Source: Streptomyces cadmiisoli
Lineage (GTDB): Bacteria; Actinomycetota; Actinomycetes; Streptomycetales; Streptomycetaceae
NCBI RefSeq assembly: GCF_003261055.1
Contig: NZ_CP030073.1
Coordinates: 5,890,001-5,954,000 of the forward strand
DNA length: 64,000 bases
Direction: 5' to 3'
This document shows, piece after piece, positions 52,733 to 62,320 of this stretch; position 1 is the first letter of the stretch, and each line of letters starts with the position of its first letter. A model generated the notes under the pieces. It saw only the letters and a program-made list of their open reading frames with translations. It did not search any database and was not told the origin of the DNA. Position numbers and translations under genes: made by a program.

Positions 52733-53143
52733 GCCCTCGAGCCTCGCGGATCTTGACGCTCTGTCACATCCGGGCAGCGGCCCTGCTCGCCCGGGGGTCT
52801 GCCCCAGGTCGCGCCCTCGGGCTCACCCGCGGGGACCGTCCGCACGACCCGGGCCCGTGACGGACGCGGTCCTCAGCAGATCGTATGCCGATTACGCGCG
52901 CTTCACATCCGCCGAGCGATGTCACGGCCGTGGCTTTCGCATTCTCCGCGCGAAATGACCGACACGATTCCGTCATGTTTTCGCCGTGATTTCGCCAAGA
53001 TTCCGGCCGAAGAACTCCCGCACCGCCCGTGCCGCCCGCGGCGAACCGTTGGCCATGGCCAAGCCCCTGGTCCTGGCCGGGGCCGGGGACGCACAGAATC
53101 CCGCCCAGTCTAGGGGGACCCGGTCATCGAATGGTCGCAAAGC
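52733..53143. other. Intergenic region with a lower-GC multi-hairpin segment
   Basis: 411 bp between the secreted hydrolase start and the first micro-ORF; no conserved gene seen. GC falls markedly at 52870-53000. There TTTCGC (52935-52940), GCGAAAT (52950-52956) and ATTTCGC (52989-52995) give two alternative stems, and TTTCGCC recurs near 52979. The divergent promoters presumably lie here. Confidence 0.45.
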
Positions 53144-53224
53144 GTGAACTCGGCGGTGCCGGGGAACCACGTGGAGGCACGGTACGGGGCGCTGTACGCC
53201 GAAAGAGGCGGAGGAACATCTTGA
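53144..53224 (+). CDS. Micro-ORF 1 of a coupled cascade (26 aa)
   Basis: GTG at 53144, 26 codons (begins VNSAVPGNHVEARYG, ends ERGGGTS). No good ribosome binding site. Its TGA overlaps the TTG start of the next micro-ORF (TTGA). Not recognised; could be noise or a leader peptide. Confidence 0.3.
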   Translation: MNSAVPGNHVEARYGALYAERGGGTS

Positions 53225-53325
53225 ACGAATTCCGGGCGGTAATCGAAAAGACGGCAACGGCCCTGCCGGTCCCGCCACTCGGCCTCGCGGGTCCCGCCCG
53301 CCGGCCCGCGGCGGTGACCCGGTGA
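53221..53325 (+). CDS. Micro-ORF 2 of a coupled cascade (34 aa)
   Basis: TTG start at 53221 preceded by GGAGGA at 53210-53215 with five-base spacing, the best ribosome binding site in this interval. The peptide starts with an amphipathic segment (NEFRAVIEKTATAL) followed by a Pro-rich part (PVPPLGLAGPARRPAA). Its TGA overlaps the GTG of the next gene (GTGA). No family recognised. Confidence 0.45.
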   Translation: MNEFRAVIEKTATALPVPPLGLAGPARRPAAVTR

Positions 53326-53537
53326 GTCCCGCGGTCGGTTCGTACGTCGTGGACACCCGCACCGGGCGGCTCGGAGTCGTCATGGGCCACGAGGGGCCGT
53401 ACGTGCAGTTGCGGCCGTACGGCGGCGGGCGCGAGTGGGACGTCGAGCCGGCCGCCGTACGGCGCGCCACCGACGCCGAGCGGCTCTCCGCGGCCACCGC
53501 CCATGCCGTCGCACGCGGCCGCGGTGAGGTCCCTTGA
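53322..53537 (+). CDS. Small conserved actinobacterial protein of unknown function
   Basis: 71 aa, soluble. An SH3-like beta-strand pattern is seen in VGSYVVDTRTGRLGVVMGHEGPYVQLRPYGGG, then WDVEPAAVRRAT. Small proteins of this kind are often predicted in streptomycetes; function unknown. Its GTG overlaps the end of micro-ORF 2 and recO follows after 50 bp. Confidence 0.72.
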   Translation: MSPAVGSYVVDTRTGRLGVVMGHEGPYVQLRPYGGGREWDVEPAAVRRATDAERLSAATAHAVARGRGEVP

Positions 53538-53587
53538 GTCAGGGGCGGCCCGCGTAGGGCCCGACCCGCGTAGGAGACAATGAGCGC

Positions 53588-54334
53588 ATGAGTCTGTTCC
53601 GCGACGACGGCATCGTGCTGCGCACCCAGAAGCTGGGTGAGGCGGACCGGATCATCACGCTGCTCACACGCGGTCACGGCCGGGTACGGGCCGTGGCCCG
53701 GGGCGTGCGCCGTACGAAGTCCAAGTTCGGGGCGCGCCTCGAACCCTTCTCGCACGTCGACGTGCAGTTCTTCGCCCGCGGCGGTGAGCTGATCGGCCGG
53801 GGGCTCCCGCTGTGCACGCAGAGCGAGACCATCGCTCCGTACGGCGGCGGGATCGTGACCGACTACGCCCGGTACACGGCCGGGACGGCCATGCTGGAGA
53901 CCGCGGAGCGGTTCACGGACCACGAGGGCGAGCCGGCCGTGCAGCAGTACCTGCTGCTCGTCGGCGCCCTGCGCACCCTCGCCCGCGGCGAGCACGCCCC
54001 GCACCTCGTCCTGGACGCCTTCCTGCTGCGCTCCCTCGCCGTGAACGGGTACGCGCCGAGCTTCGGCGACTGCGCGCGCTGCGGTCTGCCCGGACCGAAC
54101 CGGTTCTTCTCGGTGGCGTCCGGCGGCTGCGTCTGCGTGGACTGCCGGGTCCCCGGCAGCGTCGTGCCCTCACCGCAGACCCTGGAACTGCTCGGCGCAC
54201 TGCTTACGGGAGACTGGGAGACCGCGGACGCCTGCGAGCCGCGGCATGTGCGGGAGGGCAGCGGACTGGTCTCCGCCTACCTGCACTGGCATCTGGAGCG
54301 GGGGCTGCGGTCCCTGCGGTACGTAGAGAAGTAA
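53588..54334 (+). CDS. recO: DNA repair protein RecO
   Basis: 248 aa. An N-terminal OB fold (SLFRDDGIVLRTQKLGEADRIITLLT) is followed by a helical domain and a four-cysteine zinc site (CARCGLPG near residue 159 and CVCVDC near 180). RecO with RecR loads RecA onto gapped DNA. It is followed by uppS after 39 bp. Confidence 0.95.
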   Translation: MSLFRDDGIVLRTQKLGEADRIITLLTRGHGRVRAVARGVRRTKSKFGARLEPFSHVDVQFFARGGELIGRGLPLCTQSETIAPYGGGIVTDYARYTAGTAMLETAERFTDHEGEPAVQQYLLLVGALRTLARGEHAPHLVLDAFLLRSLAVNGYAPSFGDCARCGLPGPNRFFSVASGGCVCVDCRVPGSVVPSPQTLELLGALLTGDWETADACEPRHVREGSGLVSAYLHWHLERGLRSLRYVEK

Positions 54335-54373
54335 GCGACAGCACGCACGTCGGGCAAGAGGAGACGAGACCAC

Positions 54374-55207
54374 ATGGCCGTACGCGGGTTCCTGGGGCGC
54401 CAGCGCCGCGAGTACAAGACGCCGGAGCCGCACCCGTCCGGCGCCCGCGCACCGAAGCTGCCGGGCGAACTGATCCCCGGCCATGTGGCGATCGTCATGG
54501 ACGGCAACGGACGCTGGGCCAAGGAGCGCGGACTGCCGCGCACCGAGGGCCACAAGGTGGGCGCCGAGTGCGTGCTGGACGTGCTCCAGGGCGCGATCGA
54601 GATGGGCGTGGGGGCGATCTCGCTGTACGCCTTCTCCACCGAGAACTGGAAGCGGTCGCCGGACGAGGTGCGCTTCCTGATGAACTTCAACCGCGACTTC
54701 ATCCGCAAGACCCGCGACCAGCTCGACGGACTCGGTGTCCGGGTGCGCTGGGTGGGCAGGATGCCGAAGCTGTGGAAGTCGGTGGCCACCGAACTCCAGA
54801 TCGCCCAGGAGCAGACCAAGGGCAACGACCGCCTGACCCTGTACTTCTGCATGAACTACGGCGGTCGCGCCGAGATCGCCGACGCGGCCAAGGCGCTGGC
54901 GGAGGATGTGCGGGCCGGCCGCCTCGACCCGTCGAAGGTGACCGAGAAGACCTTCGCGAAGTACCTCTACTACCCGGACATGCCGGACGTCGACCTGTTC
55001 CTGCGCCCCAGCGGCGAGCAGCGCACCTCCAACTACCTGCTCTGGCAGAGCGCCTACGCGGAGATGGTCTTCCAGGACGTCCTGTGGCCGGACTTCGACC
55101 GCCGCGACCTGTGGCGGGCCTGCGTGGAGTACGCCTCCCGCGACCGGCGTTTCGGCGGCGCCATCCCGAACGAGGAACTGCTGGCGATGGAGGGCAGGCA
55201 GGACTGA
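54374..55207 (+). CDS. uppS: Isoprenyl transferase (undecaprenyl/decaprenyl diphosphate synthase type)
   Basis: 277 aa cis-prenyltransferase. [20 protein letters not shown] carries the catalytic Asp; [32 protein letters not shown] and DVLWPDF complete the active site. It elongates FPP with IPP to the polyprenyl carrier used in peptidoglycan and teichoic acid synthesis. A 40-aa N-terminal extension precedes the core. Confidence 0.95.
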   Translation: MAVRGFLGRQRREYKTPEPHPSGARAPKLPGELIPGHVAIVMDGNGRWAKERGLPRTEGHKVGAECVLDVLQGAIEMGVGAISLYAFSTENWKRSPDEVRFLMNFNRDFIRKTRDQLDGLGVRVRWVGRMPKLWKSVATELQIAQEQTKGNDRLTLYFCMNYGGRAEIADAAKALAEDVRAGRLDPSKVTEKTFAKYLYYPDMPDVDLFLRPSGEQRTSNYLLWQSAYAEMVFQDVLWPDFDRRDLWRACVEYASRDRRFGGAIPNEELLAMEGRQD

Positions 55208-55215
55208 CGCCCGCG

Positions 55216-55244
55216 CGGTGAGCGGCGTTTCCCGCCGCTCACCG
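55216..55244. terminator. Bidirectional terminator between uppS and zur
   Basis: 12-bp perfect stem CGGTGAGCGGCG/CGCCGCTCACCG with a five-base loop containing TTT, in the 39-bp convergent gap. Confidence 0.85.
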
Positions 55245-55246
55245 GC

Positions 55247-55672
55247 TCAGTCGTCGTCGGCCGTGCAGTTCGCGCAGTCCGCGCAGGTGCCGAAGATCTC
55301 CACGGTGTGGGCCACGTTGACGTAGCCGTGCTCGGCGGCGATGGCCTCCGCCCAGCTCTCGACGGCCGGGCCCTCGACCTCGACCGCCTTGCCGCAGGTG
55401 CGGCAGACGAGGTGGTGGTGGTGCTCGCCGGTGGAGCAGCGGCGGTAGACCGACTCACCGTCGGAGGTGCGCAGGACGTCCACCTCGCCGGCCTCGGCGA
55501 GGGACTGGAGGGTGCGGTAGACGGTGGTGAGCCCGACCGAGTCGCCCTTGTGCTTCAGCATGTCGTGCAGGTCCTGCGCACTGCGGAACTCGTCGACCTC
55601 TCCCAGGCATGCCGCCACCGCGGCGCGCTGCCGGGTGGCGCGACCCTTGACGGGCGGTCCAGCGGTCGTCAC
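55247..55672 (-). CDS. zur: Fur-family zinc uptake regulator Zur
   Basis: 141 aa. A winged helix (about residues 10-80, SAQDLHDMLKHKGDSVGLTTVYRTLQSLAEAG) and a dimerisation domain with HHHHLVCRTCGKAVEVEG and CADCANC supplying structural zinc cysteines. Adjacent znuBCA and the Zur-like box before znuA identify it as the zinc sensor rather than Fur. GTG at 55672 follows AAGGAGG; codons further upstream in the frame are not part of the protein. Confidence 0.93.
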   Translation of the reverse strand: MTTAGPPVKGRATRQRAAVAACLGEVDEFRSAQDLHDMLKHKGDSVGLTTVYRTLQSLAEAGEVDVLRTSDGESVYRRCSTGEHHHHLVCRTCGKAVEVEGPAVESWAEAIAAEHGYVNVAHTVEIFGTCADCANCTADDD

Positions 55673-55730
55673 CGGTTGCCTCCTTGCGTTGCGTCTGCCG
55701 GGCCATTGTGCCAGCCCGGGGTGCGCGCGG

Positions 55731-56633
55731 TCAGACGCCGACTTCGTCGGTGGCCCCACGCGTGGCCGGAATTGCGCACTCCGCCGGGTCCCCGGGAGGA
55801 TGCGCGGCGGCGTGTGCCCGCGCCCGGCGCCGGGCCAGTGGAGCGGCCAGCGCGGTCAGGACGACGAACGCGCCGATCGTCAGCAGCACGATGGTCGCGC
55901 CGGGCGGCACGTCCTGGTAGTACGACGTGATCGTGCCGCCGAGGGCCACGCCGACGCCGATGGCGACGGCGATCGCGAAGGTGGCCGCGAAACTGCGGCT
56001 GAGCTGCTGCGCGGCGGCCACCGGGACCACCATCAGCGCCGAGACCAGCAGCAGACCGACCACGCGCATCGCCACGGTGACCGTGACCGCCGCGGTGACC
56101 GCGGTGAGCAGGTTCAGCGCCCGCACCGGCAGGCCCGTCACCCGGGCGAACTCCTCGTCCTGGCTGACCGCGAACAGCTGCCGGCGCAGACCGACGGTGA
56201 CCAGGACGACGAACGCGGCCAGCACACAGATCGCCGTGACGTCGGAATCGCTCACCGTCGAGAGCGATCCGAAGAGGTACGAGGTGAGGTTCGCGTTGGA
56301 GCCCGTCGGCGCGAGGTTGATGAACATGACGCCGCCGGCCATGCCGCCGTAGAAGAGCATCGCGAGGGCGATGTCGCCGCGGGTCCTGCCGTACCAGCGG
56401 ATCAGCTCCATGAGGACGGCGCCGACGACGGCGACCAGCGTCGCCATCCAGATCGGCGACCAGGACAGCAGGAAGCCCAGGCCGACGCCGGTCATCGCGA
56501 CATGGCCGATGCCGTCGCCCATCAGGGCCTGGCGGCGCTGCACCAGGTAGATGCCGATGGCGGGGGCGGTGATGCCGACGAGGACGGCGGCGAGCAGGGC
56601 CCGCTGCATGAAGGCGTAGTTCAGGAGTTCCAT
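55731..56633 (-). CDS. znuB: Zinc ABC transporter permease
   Basis: 300 aa ABC-3 family permease with about eight helices, e.g. LLAAVLVGITAPAIGIYLV near the N-terminus. The conserved RRQALMGDGIGHVAMTGVGLG lies after TM1, and MRVVGLLLVSALMVVPVAAAQ near TM6. The ATG overlaps the znuC stop (ATGA). It ends 58 bp from zur, which has its own ribosome binding site. Confidence 0.94.
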   Translation of the reverse strand: MELLNYAFMQRALLAAVLVGITAPAIGIYLVQRRQALMGDGIGHVAMTGVGLGFLLSWSPIWMATLVAVVGAVLMELIRWYGRTRGDIALAMLFYGGMAGGVMFINLAPTGSNANLTSYLFGSLSTVSDSDVTAICVLAAFVVLVTVGLRRQLFAVSQDEEFARVTGLPVRALNLLTAVTAAVTVTVAMRVVGLLLVSALMVVPVAAAQQLSRSFAATFAIAVAIGVGVALGGTITSYYQDVPPGATIVLLTIGAFVVLTALAAPLARRRARAHAAAHPPGDPAECAIPATRGATDEVGV

Positions 56634-57409
56634 CAGCTGAGCAGTCCCGTGCGGATCGGTTCGGCGCCCGCCGGTGCGTGCGGGTGGACGTGGTCGTGAC
56701 CGGGCAGCGCGTGCTGGCCGACCGCCTCGGGGGGCGGTCCGTCGTGCAGGACGCAGCCGTCGCGCAGTACCACCGCGCGGTCGATCAAGGGCTCCAGCGG
56801 GCCCAGTTCGTGCAGGACGAGCAGCACCGTCGCGCCGGCCGCCACCTGCTCGCGCAGGGTGTGCGCCAGCACCTCCTGGCTCGCCAGGTCGACGCCCGCC
56901 ATCGGCTCGTCCATGATCAGCAGTTCGGGTTCGGAGGCCAGGGCGCGGGCGATCAGTACCCGCTGGTGCTGGCCGCCGGACAGGGCACTCACGGAGTCCT
57001 TCGCCCGGTCCGCCATCCCGACCAGTTCCAGGGCGCGGCGCACCGCCGCGTGGTCCGCCCTGCGCAGCAGGCCGAAGCGGGCCCGGGACAGCCGGCCGGA
57101 GGAGACGACCTCGGTCACCGTGGCGGGCACACCGCTCGCCGCCGTGGTGCGCTGCGGGACGTAGCCCACCCGCGACCAGTCGGTGAACCGGCGCAGCGGG
57201 GTGCCGAAGACCTCGACATCTCCCGCGCTGACCTGCACCTGGCCGATGACGCTGCGCACGGCCGTCGACTTGCCGGAGCCGTTCGCGCCGAGCAGCGCGA
57301 CGACCTCGCCGCGGCGCACGGTCAGGTCGATGCCGCGCAGCACGGGCCGCGAGCCCAGCTCGGCGCGGATGCCGCGCATCGATATGACGGGTTCTCCCGT
57401 GGCGCCCAT
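56633..57409 (-). CDS. znuC: Zinc ABC transporter ATP-binding protein
   Basis: 258 aa. Walker A LLGANGSGKSTAV, signature LSGGQHQRVLIARAL, Walker B LLIMDEPMAGVD, H-loop VLLVLHELG. A His-rich tail (HALPGHDHVHPHA) may bind zinc. ATG at 57409 follows GGAGG; 17 bp from znuA. Confidence 0.94.
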   Translation of the reverse strand: MGATGEPVISMRGIRAELGSRPVLRGIDLTVRRGEVVALLGANGSGKSTAVRSVIGQVQVSAGDVEVFGTPLRRFTDWSRVGYVPQRTTAASGVPATVTEVVSSGRLSRARFGLLRRADHAAVRRALELVGMADRAKDSVSALSGGQHQRVLIARALASEPELLIMDEPMAGVDLASQEVLAHTLREQVAAGATVLLVLHELGPLEPLIDRAVVLRDGCVLHDGPPPEAVGQHALPGHDHVHPHAPAGAEPIRTGLLS

Positions 57410-57426
57410 GGCGTCCTCCGTAACGG

Positions 57427-58404
57427 TCACTTCGCACCCAGGGCGGTCTGCAGGGCCTTGAGGTTGGCTTGCATGACCTGGATGTAGTCGTCGCCGCGGG
57501 ACTTGTCGGTGATGCCCTCGATCGGGTCGAGGACGTCCGTCCGCAGGTTCGCGTCCCGGGCGATGGTCTTCGCGGTCTTGTCGCTGACCAGTGTCTCGTA
57601 GAAGACGGTGGTCACTTTGTCGGCCTCGGCGATGCCGTCGAGCTCCTTGACCCGGGCGGCGCTGGGCTCGGACTGCGGGTCCAGACCGCTGATGGCCTCC
57701 TCGGTGAGGCCGTAGCGCTCGGCGAGGTAGCCGAAGGCGGAGTGCGTGGTGATGAAGACCTTCGAGTCGGTGTTGCGCAGCCCGTCGGTGAACTCGGTGT
57801 CGAGGGCGCCGAGCTTCTTCACCAGGGCCGCGGTGTTCTTCCGGTAGTCGGCGGCGTGGTCGGGGTCGGCCTTCTCGAAGGCCTTGCCGACCCCCTCGGC
57901 GATCTCCGCGTACTTCACCGGGTCCAGCCAGACGTGCGGGTCGAGGCCGCCCTCCTCGTGGCCGTGCCCGTCGTCCTCGGAGTGCTCCTCGGCGTGCTCG
58001 TCCGCGTGGCCGCCGGCCTCGGTGCCGTGCTCCCGCAGCGAGGTGAGGCCGGCCGCGTCGACCTTGGTGGCCACCTCGGACTGGGCGACGGCCTCGTCGA
58101 CGGTGGGCTGGAGGTTCTTCAGGTAGACGATCGCGTCCGCCTCCTGGAGCTGCGCGGTCTGGCGGGCGCTGATCTCCAGGTCGTGCGGTTCCTGGCCGGG
58201 CTGGGTGAGGGTGGTGACGTTCACATGGCCCCCGCCGATCTGCTCGGCGAGGAACTGCATCGGGTAGAACGAGGTGACGACGTCGAACCTGTCCGTGTTG
58301 CCGATGTCGCCGGTGTTCGCGGCGTCGGCGGAACAGGCGGTCAGGGCAGCGAGACCGAGGGCGGTCACCGCTGCGGTGGGTATGAGGCGTCGTCGTACGT
58401 TCAT
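57427..58404 (-). CDS. znuA: Zinc-binding lipoprotein of the Znu importer
   Basis: 325 aa. Lipoprotein signal with TACS as lipobox (about residue 24). ZnuA-type ligands: His in [10 protein letters not shown], a long His/Asp/Glu-rich loop (residues about 125-150), HVWLDPVKY, and [13 protein letters not shown]. It captures extracellular Zn2+ for ZnuBC. The start at 58404 is chosen because the predicted promoter starts RNA at about that base, giving a leaderless message; in-frame codons at 58413 and 58419 overlap the -10. Confidence 0.93.
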   Translation of the reverse strand: MNVRRRLIPTAAVTALGLAALTACSADAANTGDIGNTDRFDVVTSFYPMQFLAEQIGGGHVNVTTLTQPGQEPHDLEISARQTAQLQEADAIVYLKNLQPTVDEAVAQSEVATKVDAAGLTSLREHGTEAGGHADEHAEEHSEDDGHGHEEGGLDPHVWLDPVKYAEIAEGVGKAFEKADPDHAADYRKNTAALVKKLGALDTEFTDGLRNTDSKVFITTHSAFGYLAERYGLTEEAISGLDPQSEPSAARVKELDGIAEADKVTTVFYETLVSDKTAKTIARDANLRTDVLDPIEGITDKSRGDDYIQVMQANLKALQTALGAK

Positions 58405-58418
58405 GAGAGTCATTTTCA
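58404..58418 (-). promoter_or_regulatory. Zur-box-like operator over the znuA -10 region
   Basis: The 15-mer (read on minus) TGAAAATGACTCTCA is a 7-1-7 inverted repeat with two deviations from TGAAAATNATTTTCA. It covers the predicted -10 and abuts the start codon. Confidence 0.8.
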
Positions 58419-58441
58419 ACTAAACTGGAAACCGTTGTCAA
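58412..58441 (-). promoter_or_regulatory. znuA promoter
   Basis: On minus: TTGACA (58441-58436), 18-bp spacer, GAAAAT (58417-58412). The start of transcription is expected at about 58405, i.e. at the znuA ATG. Confidence 0.6.
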
Positions 58442-58542
58442 CAACGGGCCGATTTGGTTCAGGGGGAGTCCCCGCCGGTAACCTGAAGCATTCGCTGGAA
58501 GCATCTCGCTTCGTCGCCCGTCGTCGTAATGAAGAGAGCACC

Positions 58543-59925
<1,383 letters not shown>

Positions 59926-59948
59926 GCGACACCGCCCGCGCGTCCGGC

Positions 59949-59990
59949 ATCCCGGTCCCGTCAGCCCGACAGGCCTGACGGGGCCGGGAT
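59949..59990 (+). terminator. Intrinsic terminator after glyS
   Basis: 16-bp stem with one G-U pair (59949-59964 with 59975-59990), 10-nt loop, followed by TTTCGTCTGT. Confidence 0.88.
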
Positions 59991-60017
59991 TTCGTCTGTC
60001 CGGGGCCGGGGCCGGCC

Positions 60018-61070
60018 TCAACGCCCTTGCAGTGACCTGACGTTGTCGCCGAAGGTCCAGTTCTTCGAGCCGTCCCAGTTGATCGACCAGGTCATCAGGC
60101 CCTTGAGCGCCGAGCCGTAGTGCCGCCAGGCCTGTGCGACCAGGCCCGGCGCCATGTGCCCGCCGCCCGCGCCGGGCTGCGCGGGCAGGCCCGGCACCTG
60201 CTTGTCGTACGGCACCCGGACGGTTGTTCCCTGCACCACCAGACCGCGGTCGAGGCAGTCGGTCTGGGCGACGAAGCCCTGGACGGTGCCGGCGGCGTAG
60301 GAGTCGCCGGAGCAGCCGTACATGCTGCCGTTGTAGTACTGCATGTTGAGCCACCACAGACGGCCGTTGTCCGCGTACTTCTTGACGATCGGCAGATACG
60401 CGCCCCAGATCGACCCGTAGGCCACGCTGCCGCCCGTGACGTAGGCGGTCTCCGGAGCCATGGTCAGGCCGAAGCCGGCGGGCATCCGGGCCAGGACCCC
60501 GTCGATGATGCGGACCAGGTTGGCCTGCGACGTGGAGAGCCGGCCGATGTCGCCGCTGCCGACCAGGCCCGTTTCGATGTCGATGTCGATGCCGTCGAAG
60601 TTGTACGTCCGCAGGATCGGGACGATGGTCTCGACGAAGCGGTCCGCGACGGCCGTGGAGTTGAGGTCGATGCCCGCCGTGGCCCCGCCGATGGAGAGCA
60701 GGATCGTCTGCCCGGCGGCCTTGGCCGCGCACATCTGCGCCGGTGTCGCCACCTTCACGCCGGTGTCCATGCCGTCCTCCCACAGCACGGTGCCGTCGGA
60801 GCGGATCACCGGGAACGCCGCGTTGATCACGTTGTAGCCGTGGGCGGCGATCCGGGAGTCGGTGATCGGGGTCCAGCCGAAGGGCGGGTGCACGCCGTTG
60901 GCCGCGCCGTCCCAGTTCTCCCAGTAGCCCTGGAGGACCTTGCCGGCGGGCCGGGACTTCAGGGCGCAGGTGTCGGCGGCGGAGGCGGTGGGGGCGAGGG
61001 CGCCCGAGAGCGGGACGAGGGTCGCGGCGGCCAGGGCGGCGGCGAGCAGGCGCAGTCTGCGGCGGATCAT
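60018..61070 (-). CDS. Secreted chitinase (GH18)
   Basis: 350 aa. Signal peptide (RRRLRLLAAALAAATLVPLSGALAPTASA) then a GH18 barrel with the catalytic DxxDxDxE as DGIDIDIE (near residue 165), LLSIGGATAG and WSINWDGSK at the barrel end. No chitin-binding or fibronectin module, so a single-domain chitinase. Two DasR-like sites around its -35 indicate induction by chitin/GlcNAc. Confidence 0.94.
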   Translation of the reverse strand: MIRRRLRLLAAALAAATLVPLSGALAPTASAADTCALKSRPAGKVLQGYWENWDGAANGVHPPFGWTPITDSRIAAHGYNVINAAFPVIRSDGTVLWEDGMDTGVKVATPAQMCAAKAAGQTILLSIGGATAGIDLNSTAVADRFVETIVPILRTYNFDGIDIDIETGLVGSGDIGRLSTSQANLVRIIDGVLARMPAGFGLTMAPETAYVTGGSVAYGSIWGAYLPIVKKYADNGRLWWLNMQYYNGSMYGCSGDSYAAGTVQGFVAQTDCLDRGLVVQGTTVRVPYDKQVPGLPAQPGAGGGHMAPGLVAQAWRHYGSALKGLMTWSINWDGSKNWTFGDNVRSLQGR

Positions 61071-61124
61071 GCGAGGCCTCCCGGTGGGGGGTGCGGTGAG
61101 GTGTCGTAGGCATGACAGTGGCGC

Positions 61125-61155
61125 GGTCCAGACCTCTCGTCAATAGGTCTGGACC
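61125..61155 (-). promoter_or_regulatory. Two dre-like (DasR) sites flanking a chitinase -35 element
   Basis: GGTCCAGACC (61125-61134) and GGTCTGGACC (61146-61155) each match the GGTCYRGACC core of DasR sites and the TGGTCCAGACCT repeat known from Streptomyces chi promoters. The minus-strand TTGACG at 61143-61138 lies between them. Confidence 0.88.
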
Positions 61156-61208
61156 ATTCGCCCCCTGGCCTCGCGTGCGGCGTGTGATGCTCGATGACGA
61201 GTTACAGA

Positions 61209-61230
61209 TGACAGATATTGAAATCTGTCA
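61209..61230. promoter_or_regulatory. Palindromic operator TGACAGAT-N6-ATCTGTCA
   Basis: Perfect 8-bp inverted repeat in unusually AT-rich DNA, 48 bp before the aldo/keto reductase. The likely binder is the TetR regulator encoded downstream. Confidence 0.65.
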
Positions 61231-61278
61231 GTTGATATGTGAGGCTGGAGGCATCCCGAACGCGCTCAAGGAGCTTTC

Positions 61279-62295
61279 ATGCGAACCCACCCCCTCGGAA
61301 CGACCGGTCTTCAGGTCTCCGCCCTCGGCCTCGGCTGCATGGGCATGTCCGCGCTGTACGGCGAGGCGGACCGGGCCGAGTCCGTCGCCACCGTGCACGC
61401 CGCCCTGGAGGCCGGTGTGACACTGCTCGACACCGGCGACTTCTACGGCATGGGGCACAACGAGATGCTGATCGGAGAAGCCCTGCGCACCGCCCCCGCC
61501 GCGTCCCGCGAACGGGCGCTGACCAGCGTGAAGTTCGGCGCGCTGCGCGACCCGGACGGCGGCTGGTCGGGATTCGACGGCCGTCCGGCCGCCGTGCGCA
61601 ACTTCGCCGCCTACTCCCTCCAGCGCCTGGGCGTCGACCACATCGACGTCTACCGGATCGCCCGGGTCGACCCGGCCGTACCGATCGAGGAGACCGTCGG
61701 GGCCATCGCCGAACTCGTCGAGAAGGGCCACGTACGGCACATCGGTCTGAGCGAGGCCGGCGCGGACACCGTTCGCCGGGCCGCCGCCACCGCCCCGATC
61801 GCCGACCTCCAGATCGAGTACTCGCTGATCTCCCGCGGCATCGAGGCCGAGATCCTGCCGGCCGTCCGGGAACTGGGCATCGGCGTCACGGCCTACGGCG
61901 TGCTGTCCCGCGGTCTGATCTCCGGCCACTTCACCGCCGACCGGCAGCTCGCGGCGAACGACTTCCGGGCCATGTCGCCTCGCTTCCAGGGCGAGAACCT
62001 GCGGCACAACCTGGACCTCGTGGAGGCGCTGCGCAAGATCGCCGAGCAGAAGGGCGTGACCGTCGCCCAGATCGCCATCGCCTGGGTGCTCGCCCAGCGC
62101 GCGTCGCACGGCGCGGACATCGTGCCGCTGATCGGCGCCCGGCGCCGGGACCGGCTGGCGGAGGCGCTGGGCGCGCTGGACGTCACGCTGGACGCCGCCG
62201 ACCTGCGGGCGATCGAGGAGGCCGTACCGGCGGACGCGGCGGCCGGCGAGCGCTACCCCGCCCAGCAGATGGCCCACCTCGACAGCGAACGCTGA
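61279..62295 (+). CDS. Aldo/keto reductase
   Basis: 338 aa TIM-barrel NADPH oxidoreductase. Asp and Tyr of the tetrad are in LLDTGDFYG and Lys in LTSVKFGA. The His usually found in YxHR is replaced: the chain reads DVYRIARVDP, with Ala there. The NADP-binding C-terminus has IPLIGARRRDRLAEAL-like spacing. Probably controlled by the neighbouring TetR protein; the physiological substrate is unknown. AAGGAG ribosome binding site. Confidence 0.9.
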   Translation: MRTHPLGTTGLQVSALGLGCMGMSALYGEADRAESVATVHAALEAGVTLLDTGDFYGMGHNEMLIGEALRTAPAASRERALTSVKFGALRDPDGGWSGFDGRPAAVRNFAAYSLQRLGVDHIDVYRIARVDPAVPIEETVGAIAELVEKGHVRHIGLSEAGADTVRRAAATAPIADLQIEYSLISRGIEAEILPAVRELGIGVTAYGVLSRGLISGHFTADRQLAANDFRAMSPRFQGENLRHNLDLVEALRKIAEQKGVTVAQIAIAWVLAQRASHGADIVPLIGARRRDRLAEALGALDVTLDAADLRAIEEAVPADAAAGERYPAQQMAHLDSER

Positions 62296-62320
62296 TCCGG
62301 CCACGAGGTACCGTCACCTC

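Noticed and set aside
58442..58542. T-box riboswitch before glyS
   Set aside because: No AGGGUGGNACCGCG-like T-box motif or specifier arm is visible in the short leader.
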